DNA of 53,961 nt from SIG607 sp045601805 (GTDB taxonomy: Bacteria; Bacillota; Clostridia; Oscillospirales; Acutalibacteraceae), in the NCBI GenBank assembly GCA_045601805.1, contig JAZSAJ010000003.1, forward strand, positions 1-53,961. The letters run 5' to 3'. The position numbers and the translations under genes are program-made. Each line of letters begins with the position of its first letter. Position 1 is the first letter of the stretch. The notes under the pieces are model-generated. The model did not search any database, was not told the origin of the DNA, and worked only from the letters and a program-made list of their open reading frames with translations. Positions 34,775-43,585 of this stretch are shown here, one piece after another.

Positions 34775-35584
34775 CTATTCAAGATTAAGCTTCTTTTTAA
34801 GCACAAACCTTGTAATTATATAATAAACAAATGCAATTATTGCTTGTAAAATTATCATAACAACTAAACCAATATGTAAGCTTGCCCTTGGATTTTCGGA
34901 AATAAAATTTATAATTGGTTCAAAGTTAAAGAACTCATAATAAGTAGCAAAAACAATTGTGAAAATTGTTCCCAAAATTTGACAAGCGTAATAATAGCCA
35001 AAATAAATGCCTACCGCTGCAAGAACGCGGTGTTTCTTTGCTGTTTGACCAAGAGTAATGCAAGCGTAAAACAATAAAAATGAGCTAATTAAACTAACGA
35101 TTATTAGTAAAATGAATTCAAAAATGTAAAACGCCCCATCAACTTTAAGTGCAGTAAAATAGTGCTCTAATAAAAATCCTGCTGCCTTAAACAGTTCAAC
35201 CAAAACTTCACCTGCTGTGGCAATCATTACCGAAACAACAACTGTAATATCGGTAAGAAAAGACTGTACTAAATTACCTAACAGTTTTGAAATTATTATT
35301 TGGTCGTTGTTAACGGGAAGGGTAAAGGTCAAATAACCCTCGTTTGTAAAAAGATTGCTGTAAAACCTACGAATGCAAATAACAACGCTCATTACAAGGC
35401 AAACCAAAATTGCAATAACCAATACAACTACCGAAGAACCAAATGTAATGTCATAAGCAATTGATTCGTTTTCAAAAAACTGAATAAACCGAGTAAGAAG
35501 GGCAATGCCGATTAAAATAAGGCGAATAGGTGTTAAGTTTCTTGTGTAGGAAAGCATTTCCTCTTTAAATAATTTTTTTACCAT
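34775..35584 (-). CDS. ABC-2-like membrane protein (permease of the YtrA-type operon)
   Basis: The 269-residue protein has about six membrane segments (around 20-40, 48-70, 105-135, 150-170, 185-205, 240-262). RRFYSNLFTNEGYLTFTLPV in the first cytoplasmic loop matches the pattern of many uncharacterised ABC-2 permeases in Clostridia. It overlaps the ATPase gene by seven bases, so the two are likely a pair. GGGAGG precedes the ATG. The exported compound is unknown; related systems are linked to stress from cell-wall-active peptides. Confidence 0.78.
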   Translation of the reverse strand: MVKKLFKEEMLSYTRNLTPIRLILIGIALLTRFIQFFENESIAYDITFGSSVVVLVIAILVCLVMSVVICIRRFYSNLFTNEGYLTFTLPVNNDQIIISKLLGNLVQSFLTDITVVVSVMIATAGEVLVELFKAAGFLLEHYFTALKVDGAFYIFEFILLIIVSLISSFLLFYACITLGQTAKKHRVLAAVGIYFGYYYACQILGTIFTIVFATYYEFFNFEPIINFISENPRASLHIGLVVMIILQAIIAFVYYIITRFVLKKKLNLE

Positions 35585-36276
35585 CTGTATACCTCCCTAA
35601 AATACGCGTCAACGCTTTTTCCGTGTTGTTCACGAATTTCATCAACGCTTTGGTGAGAGTAAAGTTGACCTTTGTTAATAAAAATAACTTCGTCAAGCAC
35701 TTCTTCAATGTCTGAAATTAAGTGTGTAGATATAATAATACTTGCTTCTGGGTTATAGTTTGTAAGAATTGTTGTTATAATGTAATCCCTTGTTGCAGGG
35801 TCAACACCGGCAATAGGTTCGTCAAGAACATATAAAGAAGCGTTACGGCTCATTACAAGAATTAACGAAACTTTTTCTTTATTACCCTTAGATAATGTTT
35901 TAAGTCGTAAAGCAGGGGATATATCTAATTTTTTAAGCATTTCGTAGGCAAGTTCTTTTCTGAAATCGTTATAGAAATTATCAAAAAAGTTTACAATTTG
36001 CTCAACAGTCATCCAAGAGTTAAGATAATTTATATCGGGCAAATATGAAACAAGCGATTTGCTTTGTGTTCCCGGTTTGTAACCGCAAACCGTAACTTCG
36101 CCCGATGTTGGTTGCAAAAGCCCGTTTATTATTTTTATTAATGTGGTTTTACCCGAACCGTTGGGGCCAAGTAAACCAATAATTTTGCCGTTATTTACGG
36201 TTAAATTTATATTATTTAGCGCAACTAAATTCCCGTATTTTTTGGTTAAGTTTTCACATTTTAAAAGTTGGCTCAT
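35578..36276 (-). CDS. ABC transporter ATPase of the YtrA-type operon
   Basis: The 232-residue ATPase has Walker A GPNGSGKTT, a Q-loop in VSYLPDIN, a signature region LSKGNKEKVSLILVMSR and Walker B LYVLDEPIAGVD with a switch His in STHLI. The degenerate signature LSKGNKEK is typical of the YtrB/BcrA-like families. It begins directly after the GntR stop codon. The GntR neighbour would repress this operon. Confidence 0.9.
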   Translation of the reverse strand: MSQLLKCENLTKKYGNLVALNNINLTVNNGKIIGLLGPNGSGKTTLIKIINGLLQPTSGEVTVCGYKPGTQSKSLVSYLPDINYLNSWMTVEQIVNFFDNFYNDFRKELAYEMLKKLDISPALRLKTLSKGNKEKVSLILVMSRNASLYVLDEPIAGVDPATRDYIITTILTNYNPEASIIISTHLISDIEEVLDEVIFINKGQLYSHQSVDEIREQHGKSVDAYFREVYRW

Positions 36277-36633
36277 TTATTTCACTCCTTTAATGTACTC
36301 AATGGCTTGTTCGGTTGTTAAGCCAAGCGATTGCATTGCTTCAATAAAAGTTTTTGCTTTTGCCGCTTTCATTTCTTCAACCGTTGCTTTGGCAACCTCT
36401 GTGGCGTTGCCAACATACCAACCGGAACTTCTTACAGAATAAATTAACCCCATTCTTTCAAGTTCTTCAAATGCCTTTTGAACGGTGTTAGGGTTAACCC
36501 CGGCAGAAACAGCAACTTCGCGCACCGAAAGCAATTTTTCGTTTGGCAACAGTTTACCGTTTGCAATTTCAACCGAAATTTGTTCGCAAATTTGCGGACA
36601 AATTGGCCTGTTTTTATCAAGATGCCACCCCAT
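36277..36633 (-). CDS. GntR-family repressor, YtrA subfamily
   Basis: The 118-residue protein has a winged helix-turn-helix (LLSVREVAVSAGVNPNTVQKAFEELERMGLI) at about 38-70 and only a short C-terminal helix pair, the mark of the YtrA subfamily. It is the first gene of the ABC operon. AAGGAG precedes the ATG. The promoter just upstream overlaps a GTAC-containing repeat (36656-36670), likely its own operator, so autoregulation is inferred. The inducer is not known. Confidence 0.92.
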   Translation of the reverse strand: MGWHLDKNRPICPQICEQISVEIANGKLLPNEKLLSVREVAVSAGVNPNTVQKAFEELERMGLIYSVRSSGWYVGNATEVAKATVEEMKAAKAKTFIEAMQSLGLTTEQAIEYIKGVK

Positions 36634-36655
36634 ATTCTGCTCCTTTCGTATTTTT

Positions 36656-36670
36656 TGTACTACTGTACTA
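36656..36670. promoter_or_regulatory. Candidate operator of the YtrA-type repressor
   Basis: TGTACTA-C-TGTACTA is a direct repeat whose GTAC cores are also palindromic (cores at 36657-36660 and 36665-36668). It lies just downstream of the -10 on the minus strand, where a repressor would block transcription. Confidence 0.55.
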
Positions 36671-36675
36671 TTTCA

Positions 36676-36704
36676 ATAATACACTATTTTTCTTAAAATG
36701 TCAA
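36676..36704 (-). promoter_or_regulatory. Predicted promoter of the YtrA-type ABC operon
   Basis: On the minus strand TTGACA (36704-36699) and TATTAT (36681-36676) are separated by 17 bases. Transcription starts near the candidate operator. Confidence 0.65.
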
Positions 36705-36714
36705 CAAAAAATAA

Positions 36715-36734
36715 AGAGGGGAAATTTCCCCTCT
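36715..36734 (-). terminator. Terminator after the transglutaminase-like lipoprotein gene
   Basis: The palindrome AGAGGGGAAATTTCCCCTCT, with a T-rich tract downstream on the minus strand, lies eight bases after the stop codon and just before the next promoter. Confidence 0.85.
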
Positions 36735-36742
36735 AAAAAATA

Positions 36743-37987
36743 TTAATAATCAAACCTTAATATGCAGGTGTTACTGTTAAATGAAATTGTTTTAATTTTA
36801 ACTTTTTTGTTAGATAAATTCTTGTTTACTGCCTTTTGTACCTTGGTAATTAGTTCCTTATGATTTGCAGTAAACCTTTCGCGTTCATTGTTGTTTTCAA
36901 AAGAAAAATGTGCAGTTTTGTTTCCGTTTTTGTACTGCTTTATAACTTCTTGTGCCATTTTTTCGGTGTCGGAATGTATAAAAATTAAATTATTTTTTGT
37001 AAAATAATCATTTTTAATTGTTGCAGAATTTGGTTTTGTAAAGTTAAAACTGTGACCAAGTGAAATTGCAGTAGCGTCTGCATTTTTAAAATCTTTGTCA
37101 ATATCGTGGTCAGTAATTATTTGGCTGTCGGTAAGGCAAAAATATGTATAGGTAAAATCTTTTGCCAAATCGTTCCAGGTGCAATCAATATGATACCAAC
37201 CATCTTCGGTTTTCACCATATTCCACAAATGGCCAACACCTTTTGATGTGCCCGAAACCAAAGTGTTTTCAATTCCTGCATAATTACACAAAAGTTGAAA
37301 AGCTCTTGCGTAGCCCTCACAAACTGCTTGACCGTTAAGCAAGGCGCCATAAGCAGAATAAATTTCTTTATCATTACTGTCGGTTGCGTAGTTTGCGCGT
37401 TTGCAAAGTTCATCGTGTAAAGTTTTTGCTTTGTTGTAAATTGAGGTTTCTTTTAGTGCTTTGCCGGTTATTTCGTTTATAACTTCTATAAATTCCTGCT
37501 CTTGCTGTTCAACCTTCTTTTTGGTGAAAACAAATTTATCATCGTTATGATTGCGCCTAAAAGCAATACTGCCTTTTTCGTGCACCGTTGAAACATAATA
37601 AGAAGAGGGCATCCAATAATATTCTGGGTAATCATTCATTAAAGCGTGAAAAGCAACCGAAATATCTTTATAAAAATCGGTATAATAATAACCCAAAGAA
37701 ACAAAACCCTCTGTAAAATCTTCAACCATAACTTTCATATATCGGTAATGATTTTTTTGTTTTTCGGTTAGGGTGTCGTAACTTTTTTTGCCTTTGCAAA
37801 TATTATCGTTTGCAGGTGAAACCGTAACAAAAACGACCTTCTCATAAGGTATAGTTACAGCAGACTTTTCATTATAACCTTTTTCTTCGGTTATAACGGC
37901 TTCTTTATAGTTTGAGTTATCTTCCGAACAAGCGCAAAGTGTAAAGATTAAAACCATAGCAAGTAATAAAAATTTAATTCTTTTCAA
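36743..37987 (-). CDS. Transglutaminase-like lipoprotein
   Basis: The 414-residue protein has a lipoprotein signal ending LCAC (Cys near 20). The transglutaminase/protease core is at about 185-285: QAVCEGYARAF holds the catalytic Cys, GVGHLWNMV the His and HIDCTWND the Asp. The rest has no clear domain. Such proteins in Clostridia act on the cell envelope, as peptidases or cross-linkers, but substrates are unknown. The start is TTG at 37987, after a GGGGTGA ribosome site. It lies four bases after the upstream LytR-like gene. Confidence 0.83.
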   Translation of the reverse strand: MKRIKFLLLAMVLIFTLCACSEDNSNYKEAVITEEKGYNEKSAVTIPYEKVVFVTVSPANDNICKGKKSYDTLTEKQKNHYRYMKVMVEDFTEGFVSLGYYYTDFYKDISVAFHALMNDYPEYYWMPSSYYVSTVHEKGSIAFRRNHNDDKFVFTKKKVEQQEQEFIEVINEITGKALKETSIYNKAKTLHDELCKRANYATDSNDKEIYSAYGALLNGQAVCEGYARAFQLLCNYAGIENTLVSGTSKGVGHLWNMVKTEDGWYHIDCTWNDLAKDFTYTYFCLTDSQIITDHDIDKDFKNADATAISLGHSFNFTKPNSATIKNDYFTKNNLIFIHSDTEKMAQEVIKQYKNGNKTAHFSFENNNERERFTANHKELITKVQKAVNKNLSNKKVKIKTISFNSNTCILRFDY

Positions 37988-37991
37988 AAGG

Positions 37992-38615
37992 TCACCCCTC
38001 GTTTACAATGTTATAACTTTTGCACATATCACCAATAAAATCGGCCCATAAAAAACAGTCGGGCGCATTTAAACTCGTTTTTGTATTATTTATTATACAA
38101 GAAATAACTTCGCTTGAAAAGTCGTTTTTACTTATTTTTTCAAAAATGGCAGAAATAATATCTCTTTTTGTTTTAATACTGCCGCTGTTTACCGCTAAAA
38201 TATTGCAAACCTGAACGCCTGTGTATCGCAATTCTTCACCAAAAATGTTTAAGTTAATGCCATCTATCGTATCAATAAATTTTAAAAGAAAAGAATAATC
38301 GCAGTATACTGTTTCGGTAGGGAAATATCCAAATTGTTCTGCCTCAATAATATTTGCTTTTTCTAATATTACAACATCAATAAAGTTGTTTTCAAAATCT
38401 AATTGTATTGCCGCGCCGCTTTCGTCTTCAAAACAAAAAAGCACCGTGGTATTTTTTGGGGGTTCGGTTTCTGCTTGGTAGGGCACATCCTCTTTTTTAA
38501 TGTTAACACCAATAAGTTTTTCACTTTTTGTTGCGGCAAAAATTAAAAGTGAAAATAAAACCGAGCAACAAAGCATGGCAGTAAGTATAACCAGTAATGT
38601 ATTTTGTTTTTTCAT
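37992..38615 (-). CDS. Single-pass membrane protein with weak LytR/LCP-like similarity
   Basis: The 207-residue product has one N-terminal membrane segment (about 8-29) and an extracellular domain. FLLKFIDTIDGINLNIFGEEL and IKTKRDIISAIFEKISKND recall the second half of the LytR-CpsA-Psr fold, but the Arg/Asp residues that bind the lipid phosphate are not seen, so an active transferase is unlikely. CGGAG precedes the ATG. It is probably co-transcribed with the transglutaminase-like lipoprotein gene. The family assignment is tentative. Confidence 0.6.
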   Translation of the reverse strand: MKKQNTLLVILTAMLCCSVLFSLLIFAATKSEKLIGVNIKKEDVPYQAETEPPKNTTVLFCFEDESGAAIQLDFENNFIDVVILEKANIIEAEQFGYFPTETVYCDYSFLLKFIDTIDGINLNIFGEELRYTGVQVCNILAVNSGSIKTKRDIISAIFEKISKNDFSSEVISCIINNTKTSLNAPDCFLWADFIGDMCKSYNIVNEG

Positions 38616-38734
38616 AATATACTCCGTTAAATTTTTTAATTAAATTATTTGCATTTATTTAAAAATTAAACAGATAGTTGTTATTTTATATTTGTTATGT
38701 TATTATAAATTGAATGATAAAAGGCGGTGAAAAA

Positions 38735-40627
38735 GTGCACTATTCCGTTTCTGACGGCCAAATTTCCTTTGGCGAAAAGGTTATAATGAACAATATAAAT
38801 TTTGAAATTAAGGATAAACAAAAAATTGCGGTTGTTGGCCGAAACGGTTGCGGAAAAACAACGCTTTTACGCCTTATTAACGGTGAACTTGAATTATCGC
38901 ACGGAAATATATCCGAAAACGGCGTTTATTCGGTTGGTTACCTTAAACAAATAGTGTTTGAAGACGAAAAAGTTACCTTTGAAAATGAGGTTAAAAAAGC
39001 GTTTGAAAAGTTGTTTAAAATGCGCGAAGAAATGGAAGAACTTGTTTTAAAAATGCGCACCGATACTTCGGTTGAAACCGCCTTAAGATATACTTCTCTT
39101 GAAGAACATTTTAAGCTGTTGGGCGGATATTATTATCAAAAAGAATATGAAATTATAGTTAAAAAGTTCGGCTTTACAAAGGAAGACACAAAGAAGAAAC
39201 TGTGTGAATTTTCTGGTGGGCAAAAAACAAAAATTGCGTTTGTTAAAATGCTTTTATCAAAACCCGATATTTTGCTTTTAGACGAGCCGACAAACCATTT
39301 GGATATTGAAACGGTAAGTTGGCTTGAAGAGTATTTAAAAACTTACCCTTGCGCAGTTGTTATTGTTTCACACGATAGGTTATTTTTAGATAAAATTGCC
39401 GAGGTTGTTTATGAAATTGAATATGGTGAAATCACAAAATATAACGGCAATTACTCAAAATTTTGTGAAATTAAAAAGAACGATTTTGCGTTAAAAAAGA
39501 AAAGGTATGAACAGTATAAAAAAGAAACAGAACGGATAAACGAATTAATTGAGCGATTTAGATATAAAGCAACAAAAGCCGCAATGGCGCAGTCAAAAAT
39601 TAAGTATCTTGAGCGTATGGAGGTTGTGGAGGACCCGGCTAATTTTGATACAAGATGCTTTAAAATGGACATAACTCCAACTATTGAAAGCGGTGAACGC
39701 GTTTTAGATGTAAAAAATTTAAGCGTTGGTTACGATAAAGAGTTAGCAACCGTTAATTTTTCTTTAACAAAGGGGCAAAAGTTAGGGGTTATTGGCGGCA
39801 ACGGTGTTGGTAAATCAACTCTTTTAAAAACGCTTGTTTCAAAAGTAAATGCACTTTCTGGGGATTATATTTTTGGCACAAATGTTAAAACAGGATACTT
39901 TGACCAAAATTTTGCTCAATATTTTAGCAATAAAACGGTTTTAGAGGATTATTGGGATGAATTCCCAACCTTAACTCAAACCGAAGTGCGAAACGATTTA
40001 GGCGCTTTTTTGTTTAGAGGTGAAGATGTTTTTAAGCCCGTAACTGTACTTTCAGGCGGCGAAAAAGTACGGCTATCACTTTGTAAAATTTTTAAAAGAA
40101 AACCAAATCTTTTAATACTTGACGAGCCAACAAACCATATGGATATTTTGGGTAAAGAAACGCTTGAAGATATGCTAAAAACATATTCGGGCACAGTAAT
40201 TTGCGTGTCACACGACAGGTATTTTATTAAGCAAGTTTGCGATTCATTGTTAGTTCTAAATGGTAAAACGGCAGAGTATTTTCCTTTTGGCTTTGATGAG
40301 TATTCTAAAAAAATAAAAGTTGTTCAAGAAATGCAAGAAATAGAAACAGCTAAAAAGCCCAAAAAGGCGAATACTTCACCGCTTAAAGAACTTGCTCGGC
40401 TTGATACCGCCACCAAAAAACTTGAAAAACAAATTGCAGTTTTGGAAGAAGAAAACGAACAGTTAAAAGGTGAACTTTTAAAAGAGGATAATTTGTCTGA
40501 TTATAAAAAACTTACCGAACTTGATGCAAAAATAAAAGAGACCGAAACGGTTTTAACAACCCTTTATTCAGAGTGGGAAACAGTGGTTTTAAAACGCGAT
40601 GAATTAAGTGTTAATATAAATAAATAA
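38735..40627 (+). CDS. ABC-F family ATPase
   Basis: This 630-residue protein has two ABC modules in one chain and no membrane segment, the mark of ribosome-acting ABC-F proteins. Module 1 has GRNGCGKTT, FSGGQKTK and LLLDEPTNHLD; module 2 has GGNGVGKST, LSGGEKVR and LILDEPTNHMD. The linker between them (about 230-300) is Lys/Glu-rich and helical. A C-terminal coiled coil covers about 545-630. I chose GTG at 38735, with GGCGGTGA upstream; the ATG at 38714 has no ribosome site. It may rescue stalled ribosomes, as housekeeping ABC-F proteins such as YdiF and YfmR do. A resistance role is not indicated. Confidence 0.9.
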   Translation: MHYSVSDGQISFGEKVIMNNINFEIKDKQKIAVVGRNGCGKTTLLRLINGELELSHGNISENGVYSVGYLKQIVFEDEKVTFENEVKKAFEKLFKMREEMEELVLKMRTDTSVETALRYTSLEEHFKLLGGYYYQKEYEIIVKKFGFTKEDTKKKLCEFSGGQKTKIAFVKMLLSKPDILLLDEPTNHLDIETVSWLEEYLKTYPCAVVIVSHDRLFLDKIAEVVYEIEYGEITKYNGNYSKFCEIKKNDFALKKKRYEQYKKETERINELIERFRYKATKAAMAQSKIKYLERMEVVEDPANFDTRCFKMDITPTIESGERVLDVKNLSVGYDKELATVNFSLTKGQKLGVIGGNGVGKSTLLKTLVSKVNALSGDYIFGTNVKTGYFDQNFAQYFSNKTVLEDYWDEFPTLTQTEVRNDLGAFLFRGEDVFKPVTVLSGGEKVRLSLCKIFKRKPNLLILDEPTNHMDILGKETLEDMLKTYSGTVICVSHDRYFIKQVCDSLLVLNGKTAEYFPFGFDEYSKKIKVVQEMQEIETAKKPKKANTSPLKELARLDTATKKLEKQIAVLEEENEQLKGELLKEDNLSDYKKLTELDAKIKETETVLTTLYSEWETVVLKRDELSVNINK

Positions 40628-40647
40628 TTATTTTATAAATATACTGT

Positions 40648-40676
40648 TTGACAATATTCTTTTTGTATTGTAAAAT
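40648..40676 (+). promoter_or_regulatory. Predicted promoter of the pyrH-polC operon
   Basis: TTGACA (40648-40653) and TAAAAT (40671-40676) are 17 bases apart, 33 bases before pyrH. Confidence 0.7.
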
Positions 40677-40708
40677 AATTACGAGTATAAAAGTTAAGGA
40701 GTGTTTTC

Positions 40709-41413
40709 ATGAAACCGGTTTATAAAAGAATTCTTTTAAAATTAAGCGGTGAAGCCCTTGCGGGTGAAAAAGGCAGCGGCCTTGATTTTGACAAAGTTGT
40801 TGAAATTTGTCAGCAAATTAAGGTTTGCGTAGATGCAGGGGTAGAAATTGCAATTGTTGTTGGCGGCGGTAACTTTTGGCGCGGCCGTTCAAGCGGTAAA
40901 ATGGACCGCACACGCGCCGACCATATGGGAATGCTCGCTACAAGCATAAATGCTTTGGCAGTTGCCGACGGTCTTGAACAGGTTGGCGTTGTTCCAAGGG
41001 TACAAAGCCCTATTGAAATGCGTCAAATTGCTGAACCGTATATTAGAAATAAAGCGGTTAGACATTTACAAAAGGGCAGGGTTGTTGTTTTTGGTTGCGG
41101 TACGGGAAACCCCTTCTTTTCAACCGATACAGCCGCAGCGTTACGCGCTGCCGAAATTGATGCCGATGTTATTTTTAAGGCAACAAATGTTGATGGCGTT
41201 TATGATTCAGACCCGAAAACCAATCCGAATGCCGTTAAATATGAAACACTCTCTTATATTGAAGTTTTACAAAAAGAATTGCATGTTATGGACAGTACAG
41301 CGGCTTCGCTTTGTATGGATAACTCAATTGCAATTCAAGTATTTAATTTAAATGACCCTGCCAATATTGTTCGCGCCGTAATGGGCGAAAAAATTGGCAC
41401 CTTGGTTAAATAA
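40709..41413 (+). CDS. pyrH: UMP kinase
   Basis: PyrH phosphorylates UMP to UDP for nucleotide and wall-precursor synthesis. The N-terminus KRILLKLSGEAL and the following VVGGGNFWRGR motif are typical of the amino-acid-kinase fold. FFSTDTAAALRAAEI and KATNVDGVYDSDPK are the later signatures. The 234-residue length is normal. AAGGAG precedes the ATG. It heads the translation and lipid operon with frr. Confidence 0.96.
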   Translation: MKPVYKRILLKLSGEALAGEKGSGLDFDKVVEICQQIKVCVDAGVEIAIVVGGGNFWRGRSSGKMDRTRADHMGMLATSINALAVADGLEQVGVVPRVQSPIEMRQIAEPYIRNKAVRHLQKGRVVVFGCGTGNPFFSTDTAAALRAAEIDADVIFKATNVDGVYDSDPKTNPNAVKYETLSYIEVLQKELHVMDSTAASLCMDNSIAIQVFNLNDPANIVRAVMGEKIGTLVK

Positions 41414-41432
41414 ATTTTTGGAGGAATTTTTT

Positions 41433-41987
41433 ATGGATTTATTGTTAAAATCAACCGAAGAAAGAATGGATAAATCTATTGCTGCTCTTGAAAGAGATTA
41501 TAAAACTGTTAGAGTGGGCCGAGCAAATGCTTCGGTGCTTGATAGAGTTAATGTTGATTATTACGGTGTTTCCACACCCGTTCAACAAATGGCGGCTATT
41601 TCAATGCCCGAACCCAGAATTCTTTTAATTAAACCTTGGGATTCTTCTACTTTAAAAGATATTGAAAGAGCAATTTTGGTTTCAGATATTGGTATTAATC
41701 CACAGAATGATGGTACTGCCATTCGCCTTAGTTTTCCGCCCTTAACCGAAGAAAGAAGAAGAGAAATTGTTAAGGACATAAAGAAAATGGCTGAAGACTG
41801 CAAAGTTTCTGTTCGTAACATTAGACGTGATGCTTTAGAAAAACTTAAAGCAATGAAGAAAAAAGGCGAAATTACCGAAGACGATGAGAAAAACGGTGAA
41901 AAGAAAATTCAAAATTCCACCGATAAATTCTGTAAGGAAGCTGATTCTTTACAGGCCTTAAAAGAAAAAGAAGTTCTTGAACTATAA
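41433..41987 (+). CDS. frr: Ribosome recycling factor
   Basis: RRF releases ribosomes after termination together with EF-G. VGRANASVLDRVNVDYYG and PPLTEERRREIVKDIKK are signature segments, with VRNIRRDA near 133. I chose the ATG at 41433, which has GGAGG nine bases upstream; the longer ORF would overlap pyrH. The 184-residue length is normal. Confidence 0.96.
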   Translation: MDLLLKSTEERMDKSIAALERDYKTVRVGRANASVLDRVNVDYYGVSTPVQQMAAISMPEPRILLIKPWDSSTLKDIERAILVSDIGINPQNDGTAIRLSFPPLTEERRREIVKDIKKMAEDCKVSVRNIRRDALEKLKAMKKKGEITEDDEKNGEKKIQNSTDKFCKEADSLQALKEKEVLEL

Positions 41988-41995
41988 AAATTAAG

Positions 41996-42030
41996 AAATG
42001 TCATTGTAAGGTTTTCTTGCAATGACATTT
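41996..42030 (+). terminator. Long hairpin between frr and uppS
   Basis: AAATGTCATTGTAAG (41996-42010) and CTTGCAATGACATTT (42016-42030) form a 15-base stem with a five-base loop and one G-T pair. No long T-run follows, so it may be an attenuator, an RNA processing site or an inserted repeat, not a full terminator. Confidence 0.5.
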
Positions 42031-42057
42031 TGAAATATTATAAAACGGGTGATAAAC

Positions 42058-42771
42058 TTGCTTTTTAAAAATAATGTTTTAGAAAACATGGTAATTCCAA
42101 AACACATTGCAATAATTATGGACGGCAACGGCCGTTGGGCTAAAAAAAGGGGAATGCCAAGAAGTTTTGGACATTCAGCAGGTGCAAAAAAGTTTAAAGA
42201 AATTGCAAGGTACTGTAACAAAATTGGTGTAGAGTATTTAACGGTTTATGCTTTTTCAACCGAAAACTGGAAACGCCCAAAAGCCGAAGTTGACGGAATT
42301 ATGAATTTGCTTCGTGATTATCTTTCTGATTCTGCTAATTTTAAAGGCGAAAACATTAAACTACAGTTTATTGGCGATTTAACTGCTTTGCCCAATGACA
42401 TTAACGATTTAATTAAAACCGCTTGTCAGGATTCGGAGAACGCTACCGGAATGACCGCTTGTTTGGCAGTTAATTACGGCGGAAGAGACGAAATTAAAAA
42501 TGCTGTTAAAAAAATTATTTCAAGCGGTGTTTCAATTGATGAAATCACCGAAGATTTAATTAGCCAAAATCTTTATACAAAAGACTATCCCGACCCTGAA
42601 TTAATAATTAGACCAAGCGGGGAATACCGCCTTTCTAATTTTTTAATTTGGCAGGGCGCGTACAGCGAATTTTGGTACAGCAATGTGCTTTGGCCCGATT
42701 TTAAAACCGAAGATTTAGATAACGCTATAATTGATTACAATAAACGAAATCGCCGTTTTGGAGGTGTTTAA
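42058..42771 (+). CDS. uppS: Isoprenyl (undecaprenyl) diphosphate synthase
   Basis: UppS makes the C55 lipid carrier of wall sugars. PKHIAIIMDGNGRWAKKRG is the cis-prenyltransferase motif with the catalytic Asp, and EYLTVYAFSTENWKRP follows. The C-terminal PDPELIIRPSGEYRLSNFL is also diagnostic. I chose TTG at 42058 with GGGTGA upstream; GTG at 42049 and ATG at 42088 are alternatives. With the chosen start the length is 237 residues. It lies in the operon with cdsA, dxr and ispG, so precursor supply and use are encoded together. Confidence 0.92.
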   Translation: MLFKNNVLENMVIPKHIAIIMDGNGRWAKKRGMPRSFGHSAGAKKFKEIARYCNKIGVEYLTVYAFSTENWKRPKAEVDGIMNLLRDYLSDSANFKGENIKLQFIGDLTALPNDINDLIKTACQDSENATGMTACLAVNYGGRDEIKNAVKKIISSGVSIDEITEDLISQNLYTKDYPDPELIIRPSGEYRLSNFLIWQGAYSEFWYSNVLWPDFKTEDLDNAIIDYNKRNRRFGGV

Positions 42772-42772
42772 T

Positions 42773-43585
42773 ATGCTAACAAGAATTATTTCAGGTGCGG
42801 TAATGATTGCAGTGTGCGTGGGCGTTTTGTTGCTTGGCGCACAAATTCCGCTTGTTTTGGCTATTTTTTTAGCTGCTCTTTGCGCAGTAGCGGTTTATGA
42901 AATGCTTTACAATACCGGCGCGGTTAAAAACAAATGGATTGTTTTAATAGCTTCACTTTATTCGGCAGGCAACCTTTTTGCATTTTGCGGTTATACCCAA
43001 AAGGTGCTTGGATTTTTAACTGAACAAACCATAACTTTGGGTTTTGTGGTTCTTGTTGTTTTGTTAGCAGTTATTTTTCACAAACAGTTTTCGCTATATT
43101 CAATTGCCGCTTTAGTTTCAATGCCGTTAATTCTTTCATTTGCATTCGCTTCGCTTCGTTTTTTGTATTTAGGTCAAAACGGATTGTTTTACCTGTTACT
43201 TTTACTTAATTTTTCTTCTATTTGCGACTGCGGCGCATATTTTGTTGGCGTAACGCTTGGTAAACACAAACTTTGCCCCGAAATTAGCCCAAAGAAAACA
43301 ATTGAGGGTGCTATTGGTGGTATAGTTTCAAGTTTGCTTGTAAGCGTTTTATTGTGCTTTACAATGAACGGCGGTAAAAACTTGGTAATTCTTCTTGTTT
43401 TAACAGTGCCGCTTTGTATACTTGGTATGTTTGGTGATTTGTTTGCTTCGGTTATTAAGCGCAATGTGGGAATTAAAGATTACGGAAATCTTATTCCCGG
43501 TCACGGCGGAATACTTGACCGTTTTGATAGCATACTTTTAGTAGCACCTGTTTTGCTTTTCTTTGTTAGCAGAGGTTTAATATAA
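42773..43585 (+). CDS. cdsA: Phosphatidate cytidylyltransferase
   Basis: CdsA makes CDP-diacylglycerol for phospholipid synthesis. The 270-residue membrane protein has about eight hydrophobic segments and the C-terminal CdsA signature GDLFASVIKRNVGIKDYGNLIPGHGGILDRFDS. I chose the ATG at 42773 with GGAGGTG upstream; the longer ORF overlaps uppS. The stop overlaps the dxr start by one base. Confidence 0.94.
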   Translation: MLTRIISGAVMIAVCVGVLLLGAQIPLVLAIFLAALCAVAVYEMLYNTGAVKNKWIVLIASLYSAGNLFAFCGYTQKVLGFLTEQTITLGFVVLVVLLAVIFHKQFSLYSIAALVSMPLILSFAFASLRFLYLGQNGLFYLLLLLNFSSICDCGAYFVGVTLGKHKLCPEISPKKTIEGAIGGIVSSLLVSVLLCFTMNGGKNLVILLVLTVPLCILGMFGDLFASVIKRNVGIKDYGNLIPGHGGILDRFDSILLVAPVLLFFVSRGLI

